DNA of 9,078 nucleotides from a bacterium (lineage in GTDB: Bacteria; Planctomycetota; Planctomycetia; Pirellulales; Pirellulaceae), in the NCBI GenBank assembly GCA_030432015.1, contig JAUIHJ010000312.1, positions 1 to 9,078 on the forward strand, read 5' to 3'. This document shows positions 1 to 5,774 of this stretch, one piece after another. The notes beneath the pieces were generated by a model. The model made no database searches, had not been told where the DNA came from, and saw only the letters and a program-made list of their open reading frames with translations. The translations under genes and the position numbers were made by a program. Numbering within the stretch: position 1 is the first letter of the stretch; every line of letters starts with the position of its first letter.

Positions 1-3000
1 ATCGGAGGAGGCGATGGCCAGGTCAGCCGCGACCAATTCGGACCCCGCCAGGTAGGCGCGGGCGTTGATGAATGTCGAGTTCAAGGTCGCCGACCCGCCC
101 AAGGCGAACGACCGTGCGCCTGCGACGCCGACGGCGTAAGCGTTGATCAGTGCGGGGGCGCTAACCTGAACCAGGGCGTCACCGAAGGTCGCCACGCGCG
201 CATCCTGCATGAACGCATTCGCATTGGTGAAAATGTCGTTGTACGCCACCGCCGCACCTAGTCCGCCGCTTCGCGCCAGACCCACGGCGCCGGCGTAGTT
301 GGTCACGACCGCGGTATCCGTGGCCCGGATCGTGAGGCTGCCGGCCGCCAGGTGCGTGCTGCGGGAGGGGCGTGTCTGTTTGAGGGATGCTTCGGTCTCC
401 TTGATGATGCGATTGACCGACACGGTTCCAGCGAGGCCCGCCGAGCCGGTCGCAAGACCGGCGGCTGCCGTAATCGTAAACAGATCGCTGGCGTTGTCGG
501 CCGTCACGGCCAACGACCCGTAGTGATCGAGCGTCGTCGAGTCGAGGGTGGCCTTGGTGTTGGCCGTAAGATCGTTGCTGGCGACCGCCGCGCCCAGACC
601 CGCGCGGCCGCCGAAGGCCGCCGCGCCGGCAATCGACTTGACCGTCGACGTGTTGTCCGCGTCGACGGCCACGTTACCGGTCAGCGTTAGCCGGCTCCCC
701 AATGACTCGGCGCGAACCGTGTCGGTTACATCATTCCACGTAACCGATCCCGCCACGCCGGTGCCGCTCTTTGACGGTGCCGCGGCACCGCCGGCGGCGA
801 TCGAAAACAGATCGCTGTTCCGCCGTGACGCCAGGCTCAGGTCTCGGCCGTTGACCGTGGCGTATTCGATGGCGGCCACGGTGGTACCGTCCAGAGCAAC
901 CTTGGAAAAGGCACCGGCGATACCGGCACTCGTGTCGTTGGTGTTGAGGGTCGCTGCGCCCGCGAGGGCCAGCAGCGCGGTCGTGTTCGTCGCTGAGATC
1001 GTGATGTCGCGGCCTTGGATAATTCCGGAGTCCCGGATCACGGCCTGGACGACGTCGTTGATCGTGTTGACCGAGGCATCGCCGGAGACGCCGACACCAT
1101 ATTTTCCCTGGTTGCCTTCGTCTTCCGTCCGCGCATTCTGTGTGCTGAGGGCCGCATTGGCGCTCCCGACCAGACCGCTGCTGTCTTGTGGATTGTCGCG
1201 GGGCTTGTTCTTGGTCATGACCGCGGCCGCCAGAGTGAAGCTGTAAACCCCACCATCCGCCGTGGCCGTCAGGTTAATGTCGCCGGCGTCGATCCGGGTC
1301 TCGCGATCGCCGGCCGTGGTGACATCATCCGCGCCGATCAGCGCGACGGTTCGGCGATCCATTTCGTTGACCGCGACGGTCACGCCGGCGCCGCGATGGT
1401 TACCCCGCATCACGCCGCCCCCGACGTTGACCTGCTTCGTCACATCGTCCGCCGTAACCTGCAAGTCCTGTACGACGAGCTGCGCGCCGGAGTCAATTTG
1501 AGCAACGCTGGACGTCGTATGGCTGATGTAGGTAACCGTGCCGGCGAAGCCATAGGCCTGCGATTGCGCGCCCGATTGTGCCAGCACCACGTCCAAGACG
1601 TGCGACATGGATTTCACGTCCAGGCCGGCCGACGCTGCAAGTTCGACATCCGCGCCGACACGCGCTTCGGTTTCGGACTGCAAGTCAAACAAGTAGACGG
1701 CCGCCCCGACTCCCAGGTTTTTGCCCTCGGCGCCGATCGGCGACAGGAGGCCGAGCGGATCTTTGGTCTGCTTGAGCTTGGTCAGGGTGGCAGCCGAGAT
1801 TTCCATGTCGAACACACCATTCAAACTGACCAACTGCATGTTGGAGGCGGCATGAACATCGACTGCCTGGGTTGCCGTCTGATAGTCGAGATCCTGATTG
1901 ATGGCCGTGACGGTCAGCGTCGCCGCCTCGAGGCTGTGCAGCATCGCGGAGGACGCTCCCTGCGAAACTTCGATCGCGCGATCGCTCTGGGCGTCGTTGG
2001 CGGTCGCCGCCAAGCGGATCTGCTGTGGGTTGGCTGCATCGACGATGACGTAATAGGTGTTGCCATCAGTCAATCCATCCAGGTCATCGTCGCCCTGACT
2101 GCGATAAATCACGGCATCCCCGGTCGCCAAACCATGCCCCGGCCCAAGGCGGATCGAACCGTCATCGCGCAGCGTGGTGGCCGGGTTAAACAGTTGGCCG
2201 CCTCCCAACTGGGCCCGCGACGCACTGCGGTAGTCCAGGTAGCTGACCGAGCCGGAGATGCCGAAGCCTTTGGCTTCACTGTCCCGGTTTGCCGGGTTGG
2301 TGGCCGCCTCGCTGGGATCGACAAGGGTGGGTTTCTCAGGCGTGCTCTTGGCGACGCTGCGAGCCCATGAGTTAAACAGCCGCGAACTGACCCCCAGCTT
2401 GTCAAAGAATGCCACCAGGTTGAGTGGGTTGGCAAAATCTTGGTCGCCGATGAACTCGGTGGGCGTCGTGATGAAAGGGTAATCGACGTTCGATTGAACT
2501 GCCTGGGCGCGTTTTGAATCAACCGTGGCCCCACTGGCGACCTGGGCGATCGCTACGTTGTCATAGAGTCCAATCACAATCGCGACTGAGACCGCGTCCG
2601 ATTGCGGCTCGTTGTTTGCCGGTGCGCTGACGGAACTCTCGGACGATGTTTGCAGCTTCGCCGTCAGGTTGGCGTGAACGGTGACGTCGGTTTCCGATTT
2701 CAATTCCCCGGTCGGGCCAACGCGTGCCATGACCTGGTTCGCGTCATTGATGAAGGCGAGGCTGGCCGTGAAGGAAATGTCGACGTCCCCCAGATAGTTT
2801 TTCTCCTTCGCTTCCCGGCTGACGCCGCCGAACGAGTCTCGGATGCGGTCGACGAATGAGAAGGCGAGTTCTTTCTTGGCGAGGTACTCTTCGCCCGATG
2901 GTGGCCCGCCGATTCCCGTCACGGCCGTCGAGGCCTCGGTCGTTTCGAGGAGACCGCGAACATCAATGCCGTTGATCGGGACCAGGTGGGTTGCATCGTC

Positions 3001-3411
3001 TGAGAACGCAAGTCCTGAGACCTCGATGGTCGTTCCTTGCAACGCAGCATCGAGCGATGTCGCCAGTCCGATGCGGTTGGCGTTGCCGCTGTCGATGACG
3101 ACAAAAAAGAGAGCGTCGGCCGCCACGATCGCGTCGCCGGTTGTCAGCCCGTGACCGGCACCAAGCTGGATCCATTCGCGATCGTTCACCGTGACGATGT
3201 CGTTGTCCGGGTCGAACGGGAATGACTGGCTGGCCGCGGTACCTTCGGCGGTCAGCCTGCCGTTGACGATCGACTGAATGTCGGAATCGGTCGTCCCCCA
3301 GGCGACTGCGGTTCCCACCAGGCCATCTTCATAGATTCCGCTTTCGCCGCTGGCCGAGTTCTTGCTGACACCTGTCGCGTGGACATAAATGTGGTCCCCG
3401 GCCGAGACGAT
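1..3411 (-). CDS. Continuation of the LEPRxLL adhesin-like protein in a shifted frame (C-terminus outside window)
   Basis: From 3411 down to base 1 this frame has no stop (1137 codons, each checked). It begins with IVSAGDHIYVHATG, which resumes the solenoid pattern broken off in the upstream frame. The protein is rich in Ala, Gly, Val, Thr, Asn and Asp, has no Cys-rich or membrane segment, and consists of degenerate repeats. Two GHGLxTGDA modules lie at about 3171-2980 and 2154-1930. The C-terminal third repeats units such as GTVSVN, AAVAYND and GSATLN about every 53-58 residues. This composition suits a long extracellular beta-solenoid, comparable to repeats in filamentous adhesins. It is probably the same gene as 3329-4714, giving a protein of over 1590 residues still open at the left edge. 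If the frame change is real rather than a sequencing error, this part is either untranslated or needs an internal start. No autotransporter, dockerin or sorting domain is visible here. Confidence 0.8.
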   Translation of the reverse strand, partial: MVSAGDHIYVHATGVSKNSASGESGIYEDGLVGTAVAWGTTDSDIQSIVNGRLTAEGTAASQSFPFDPDNDIVTVNDREWIQLGAGHGLTTGDAIVAADALFFVVIDSGNANRIGLATSLDAALQGTTIEVSGLAFSDDATHLVPINGIDVRGLLETTEASTAVTGIGGPPSGEEYLAKKELAFSFVDRIRDSFGGVSREAKEKNYLGDVDISFTASLAFINDANQVMARVGPTGELKSETDVTVHANLTAKLQTSSESSVSAPANNEPQSDAVSVAIVIGLYDNVAIAQVASGATVDSKRAQAVQSNVDYPFITTPTEFIGDQDFANPLNLVAFFDKLGVSSRLFNSWARSVAKSTPEKPTLVDPSEAATNPANRDSEAKGFGISGSVSYLDYRSASRAQLGGGQLFNPATTLRDDGSIRLGPGHGLATGDAVIYRSQGDDDLDGLTDGNTYYVIVDAANPQQIRLAATANDAQSDRAIEVSQGASSAMLHSLEAATLTVTAINQDLDYQTATQAVDVHAASNMQLVSLNGVFDMEISAATLTKLKQTKDPLGLLSPIGAEGKNLGVGAAVYLFDLQSETEARVGADVELAASAGLDVKSMSHVLDVVLAQSGAQSQAYGFAGTVTYISHTTSSVAQIDSGAQLVVQDLQVTADDVTKQVNVGGGVMRGNHRGAGVTVAVNEMDRRTVALIGADDVTTAGDRETRIDAGDINLTATADGGVYSFTLAAAVMTKNKPRDNPQDSSGLVGSANAALSTQNARTEDEGNQGKYGVGVSGDASVNTINDVVQAVIRDSGIIQGRDITISATNTTALLALAGAATLNTNDTSAGIAGAFSKVALDGTTVAAIEYATVNGRDLSLASRRNSDLFSIAAGGAAAPSKSGTGVAGSVTWNDVTDTVRAESLGSRLTLTGNVAVDADNTSTVKSIAGAAAFGGRAGLGAAVASNDLTANTKATLDSTTLDHYGSLAVTADNASDLFTITAAAGLATGSAGLAGTVSVNRIIKETEASLKQTRPSRSTHLAAGSLTIRATDTAVVTNYAGAVGLARSGGLGAAVAYNDIFTNANAFMQDARVATFGDALVQVSAPALINAYAVGVAGARSFALGGSATLNSTFINARAYLAGSELVAADLAIASSD
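79..747 (-). repeat. Degenerate protein repeat with a 53-58 residue period
   Basis: Five units share a strand ending in Asn: GSVTWND (Asn codon at 735), AAVASND (576), GTVSVN (414), AAVAYND (240) and GSATLN (81). The intervals are 53, 54, 58 and 53 codons. Each is preceded by a Gly/Ala-rich stretch such as AAAGLATGSAGLAG. Two related but less regular units occur upstream, AATLNTND (Asn at 945) and DASVNTIND (Asn at 1068). This regularity supports a beta-solenoid built from multi-rung units and confirms that the frame is the coding one. Confidence 0.7.
1930..2154 (-). repeat. GHGLxTGDA protein module, copy 2
   Basis: About 75 residues: IRLGPGHGLATGDAVIYR, then an acidic loop GDDDLDGLTDG, then YYVIVDAANPQQIRLA and RAIEVSQGASSAMLHSL. 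Relative to copy 1 it is 11 residues longer, and the extra length sits at the Asp-rich loop, which resembles a calcium-binding DxDxDG loop. The copies share a residue pattern but have diverged at the DNA level, so this is an old internal duplication. Confidence 0.7.
2980..3171 (-). repeat. GHGLxTGDA protein module, copy 1
   Basis: About 64 residues encoded on the minus strand: IQLGAGHGLTTGDAIV, then FFVVIDSGNANRIGLA, then TTIEVSGLAFSDDATHLV. It aligns along its whole length with a second copy at 1930-2154. The pattern is a Gly-His-Gly turn, a TGDA(V/I) strand, a V(V/I)D strand, a RIxLA strand and a final IEVS strand, suggesting a small repeated beta domain inserted between solenoid stretches. 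Confidence 0.7.
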
Positions 3412-4714
3412 CGCCGACCGTTGCGTAGGATGTGTTGTTGACATCAGAGATCGCCGCAGACAGGGCGAGGTCGTCCTTGTTTCGGGGCCGCGCGTTGCCG
3501 ACGTTCTTGGTGGTCCGCGATGTCGAGGATGCTTCCGCTTCGCTGTGCGAGAGCACATTGACGGTGCCCGTCGCCACAATCGAAGCGTGATCGCCCACAA
3601 TCGATTGGGCGCTGGCGTCGGCGCGGGTGTAGACGATACTGAAGATCGACAGTGGCGTGCCGCCCAGAACGCCCGCCCCGCTGACCACGGTCATTTTGGC
3701 TGTGGCGTTGGCTCGCGCATCGATGACGACGTCGCCAGAGCTGGCAATCTGCGCACCATCGCCAACCAGCACCTGCGCGGCCGAGTTCTTCATGGCGGTC
3801 AGAGCGGGCACCGCAATCTCTTTGGTCGCATACCCGAGTGCCGGCACCGACAGGTTTTCGATGAGCGTGAGCTCCGACGCGGAGAGGGAGTCCGGGATGA
3901 AGTCCCCGGATTCCGCTTGAAGTCGCACATCGGCGCCGCGGATCACGGCACCCTGTCCCACGGAGATGGTTGCCGTGCGTTCGACGGCGCGAGGATCGAC
4001 TTGGGCGACTCCCTGTAGTAAGAATTCGGCGGATGTCACCACATTCTCGGCAACGAGCGAAACCGGTCCGGGTTGGTGGCTACTACCCGGATTGACATGT
4101 GCCAGCAGTTCGCTGTTCGCGGCAACGGTAATCGACGGGGCGGCGAGCGACAATGCTCCAGAATCTCCCCTGGAATTGGTGGTGGTGGGAGTTCCGGCCA
4201 CGTCGCGCGTCGAAAGGACTGCCCCGGCGCCGACCGCAATCGACTCGGTGCCCTCGATGTCGATGCCTGCGACCGCCTCGACAAGCGAATTGGCCGCGAA
4301 ACTCACCCGCGCCACGCTGCGGACCTCTACCTTGCCACCGGCGAAGTCGATCGATTGCAGAAGCAGTTCATCGTCGCCGCCGCCTCCGCGCACCTCGACC
4401 CCGAGCGGAATCGAACTCAGGGCGACGGTGATCGACCTGGGTGCCGCCTGGGTGGTTCCAGTTCCTGCCGTCAAGGCGTTGGTCGCATCGGTGATGACGA
4501 GTGAGCTTCCCGAGGTTGTCAGGGTTAGTCGATCGTCCGTCGCGGCCGGGTCGCTGACCACCAAGAGGCCGTTTTCGACACTGGCGCCGGTGAGCATCAG
4601 CCGCGGTTCCAGGCATTCAAAAAAACGACGGCGGGCAATCGACCGAGGAAGTTTGCGGTGCCGCGATGGGATGGGGGCGTTGCGGAGGCCAGCAAGGCGG
4701 GAAGATAGGGTCAT
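3329..4714 (-). CDS. Giant LEPRxLL surface/secreted adhesin-like protein, N-terminal part (ends at a frameshift)
   Basis: This is the N-terminal part of a very large, probably secreted or surface-attached protein. From ATG 4714 it begins with about 30 basic and hydrophobic residues, followed by FFECLEPRLMLTG, the planctomycete LEPRxLL signal motif, at residues 31-43. After it come Gly/Asp-rich GGGGDDEL, resembling a calcium-binding turn, and then Ala/Val/Ser-rich degenerate units of the form VGDxAxIxxxGxVxV, typical of right-handed beta-solenoid adhesins. The start is uncertain: ATG 4714 (GAG about 7 nt upstream), ATG 4753 and TTG 4780 are all in frame, and none has a strong ribosome binding site. 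The true reading leaves this frame at about 3410. The residues after VGD (3418-3410) are Arg- and Cys-rich and unlike the rest, and a TGA follows at 3331-3329. The next entry carries the continuation. The specific ligand or function cannot be read from the sequence. Confidence 0.85.
   Translation of the reverse strand: MTLSSRLAGLRNAPIPSRHRKLPRSIARRRFFECLEPRLMLTGASVENGLLVVSDPAATDDRLTLTTSGSSLVITDATNALTAGTGTTQAAPRSITVALSSIPLGVEVRGGGGDDELLLQSIDFAGGKVEVRSVARVSFAANSLVEAVAGIDIEGTESIAVGAGAVLSTRDVAGTPTTTNSRGDSGALSLAAPSITVAANSELLAHVNPGSSHQPGPVSLVAENVVTSAEFLLQGVAQVDPRAVERTATISVGQGAVIRGADVRLQAESGDFIPDSLSASELTLIENLSVPALGYATKEIAVPALTAMKNSAAQVLVGDGAQIASSGDVVIDARANATAKMTVVSGAGVLGGTPLSIFSIVYTRADASAQSIVGDHASIVATGTVNVLSHSEAEASSTSRTTKNVGNARPRNKDDLALSAAISDVNNTSYATVGDRLGRGPHLCPRDRCQQELGQRRKRNL
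3409..3418 (-). other. Frameshift junction in the adhesin-like gene
   Basis: Upstream codons (first base at positions equal to 1 modulo 3) encode SYATVGD, ending at 3410. Downstream codons (first base at positions equal to 0 modulo 3) encode IVSAGDHIYVHA from 3411. Earlier units read VGDGAQIASSGDVVIDA and VGDHASIVATGTVNVL, so three residues of the form xAx are expected between VGD and I. Restoring VGDxAxI needs 12 nt between the GGC and ATC codons, and only one is present. An 11-nt loss therefore explains both the missing residues and the frame change. A sequencing or assembly error remains possible. No slippery heptamer suggestive of programmed frameshifting is visible. Confidence 0.8.
4586..4624 (-). 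other. LEPRxLL-type N-terminal signal motif
   Basis: The codons read FFECLEPRLMLTG, preceded by the basic stretch RSIARRR. The planctomycete LEPRxLL motif is a short N-terminal element found on many very large secreted or surface proteins of that phylum. Here the xLL part is LML. It identifies the protein class and the phylum better than any other feature of this gene. Confidence 0.85.
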
Positions 4715-4925
4715 TTTGACTCGCAAGTAGGCTGGGATGTGACGGGTTAGCATCGGCGTCTGCCTGGAAGTTGCCCACAAGAATCTCGTCGCGACCTTAC
4801 AGAAAAACGAGAATCGAGCGGTCCGATTTTTTTGCTGCGAAATGCCAAGAAACGACGGATTCTCGCCTCCGCAAAAGCTACAATGAGGCCCGCCGTCTAT
4901 ATTTCTTCGCGTCCCATTTCAGCGT
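4715..4925. promoter_or_regulatory. Divergent intergenic region between adhesin gene and sigma factor gene
   Basis: This stretch separates the two divergent start regions. It becomes about 145 bp if the adhesin gene starts at TTG 4780. It holds A/T-rich patches (4801-4807, 4827-4833) in otherwise GC-rich DNA and the -10-like TACAAT listed separately. An 8-bp inverted pair, CGAGAATC at 4808-4815 and GATTCTCG at 4858-4865, is also present with a 42-bp gap. Promoters for both genes must lie here or overlap the coding ends. I could not assign a convincing minus-strand promoter. Confidence 0.5.
4879..4884 (+). promoter_or_regulatory. Possible -10 element (TACAAT) for the sigma factor gene
   Basis: TACAAT matches the housekeeping -10 consensus at five of six positions and lies 41 bp before the proposed TTG start. 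No good -35 hexamer sits 16-18 bp upstream (CGGATT is at the right distance), so the assignment is weak. A second A/T patch, TATATT at 4898-4903, is an alternative. Confidence 0.3.
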
Positions 4926-5528
4926 TTGCGTGCTTTGAATTCCGCGAGCAATCCCACTTCACCTACGCTCATCGCCCGACTCAAAGAGCGTGACGCTCAG
5001 GGCTGGGAACGGTTGGCCACGCTCTATGCGCCGGCCGTCTACGAATGGGCACGTAACGCCGGGCTACAGGCGTGTGATGCAGCCGATCTGACCCAGGAGG
5101 TCTTTCAGGCCGTGTTGATGCGCATCGCGCGGTTCGAATACGGTGCCGAGACCCCCCGGTTTCGCGCTTGGTTGTGGGGCATCACACGCAACAAGATCCG
5201 GGACCACTATCGACGTAACGTCAAGCATCCGATTGCGTTCGGTGGCGACGAAGCAGCTTCGAGGTTTGCCGAACTGCCGCAACGACGATCCTCGCAGACC
5301 GATGAATACTCGCCGGAGAAACTGACCGGCGGTCTGGCACGCCGGGCTTTGGGGTTGATTCAATCCGATTTCTCCGAATCAACGTGGCAAGCCTTTTGGC
5401 TGATTGCGATCGAAGGGCTGGCAGGTGCGGAGGTCGCGGAACGGCTCGGCATGAGCGTGGGGGCGGTCTACACCGCAAAATCGCGCGTTTTGTCCCTCTT
5501 GCGGCGTGAATTGGGAGGGTTGTGCTGA
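4926..5528 (+). CDS. ECF-family RNA polymerase sigma-70 factor (planctomycete type)
   Basis: A 200-residue extracytoplasmic-function sigma factor that would direct RNA polymerase to a specific set of promoters. Region 2 spans about residues 20-100. DAADLTQEVF at 51-60 is the core-binding helix (sigma 2.2), and RFRAWLWGITRNKIRDHYRR at 78-97 is the -10 recognition and melting part (2.3-2.4). A polar linker follows at about 101-145. Region 4 lies at about 150-197, with the helix-turn-helix AEVAERLGMSVGAVYTAKSR at 168-187. The opening TSPTLIARLKERDAQGWERL is typical of the planctomycete ECF groups. There is no upstream in-frame ATG. TTG 4926 is preferred, TTG 4935 is also possible, and neither has a clear Shine-Dalgarno site. 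The kinase gene with an anti-sigma-like motif follows on the same strand after 246 bp, suggesting a regulatory pair. Target promoters cannot be read from this window. Confidence 0.92.
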   Translation: MRALNSASNPTSPTLIARLKERDAQGWERLATLYAPAVYEWARNAGLQACDAADLTQEVFQAVLMRIARFEYGAETPRFRAWLWGITRNKIRDHYRRNVKHPIAFGGDEAASRFAELPQRRSSQTDEYSPEKLTGGLARRALGLIQSDFSESTWQAFWLIAIEGLAGAEVAERLGMSVGAVYTAKSRVLSLLRRELGGLC

Positions 5529-5649
5529 ACCACTGCCGGAATTGACGGCCGCTTCGGCGGCAGGTGGGACGGAGTGGTCCGATTTCCAGCAGCGGCGAAT
5601 CGCCCGCCCTGGTGTAGAATATCCACGAAATTTCCTCAGCTCGATCTCA

Positions 5650-5689
5650 ATTCGGCGAGCATGTTGGCAGGAGTCGGTTGTCGCCGAAT
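5650..5689. repeat. 9-bp inverted repeat in the kinase leader
   Basis: ATTCGGCGA at 5650-5658 pairs perfectly with TCGCCGAAT at 5681-5689 across a 22-nt spacer. It could form an RNA hairpin in the leader or be a binding site for a dimeric regulator. There is no T-tract, so a terminator is unlikely. Confidence 0.45.
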
Positions 5690-5723
5690 GGGAACGCAAC
5701 ACCTGAGATTGGTGCGTGCTGGT

Positions 5724-5739
5724 GCGGCAGCGCTGCCGC
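5724..5739. promoter_or_regulatory. Perfect 16-bp palindrome upstream of the kinase gene (operator candidate)
   Basis: GCGGCAGCGCTGCCGC is perfectly self-complementary (8+8 bp) and ends 35 bp before the kinase ATG. It is the longest gapless palindrome I noticed in the intergenic DNA. It could be an operator for a homodimeric regulator, or a tight mRNA hairpin (6-bp stem, GCGC loop) that affects translation start. No regulator family is recognisable from the motif. Confidence 0.4.
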
Positions 5740-5774
5740 GCCGACGCATTTCCCGTTCATCATGACTTGTTCCT

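Larger units (their letters stand above)
5529..5774 (+). other. Intergenic leader between sigma factor and kinase genes
   Basis: No gene is credible in these 246 bp. They hold a 9-bp inverted repeat (5650-5689), a perfect 16-bp palindrome (5724-5739) and a -10-like TAGAAT at 5615-5620 without a good -35. The gap is long for simple co-translation, so the kinase gene may have its own promoter or a regulated 5' leader. No clear Shine-Dalgarno site precedes ATG 5775. Confidence 0.5.

Noticed and set aside
1015..2370. 451-codon plus-strand ORF
   Set aside because: It runs exactly opposite the adhesin frame in codon register. The minus-strand reading gives repeated, patterned protein, while this one gives an Arg/Gly/Asp-rich sequence with no family signature. 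It is a shadow of GC-rich codon bias.
3409..3418. Programmed ribosomal frameshifting
   Set aside because: There is no slippery heptamer or obvious stimulatory structure, and the residues missing from the repeat unit point to a deletion.
3389..4018. 209-codon plus-strand ORF spanning the frameshift
   Set aside because: It is open by codon bias only. Both minus-strand frames across it carry the solenoid pattern.
3966..4730. 254-codon plus-strand ORF opposite the adhesin 5' part
   Set aside because: It is Ser/Thr/Ala-rich and low in information, and lies opposite the LEPRxLL-containing frame, which is clearly coding.
4808..4865. 8-bp inverted pair CGAGAATC / GATTCTCG in the divergent region
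   Set aside because: The 42-bp gap and short arms are easily met by chance. I mention it in the region entry but do not claim a site.
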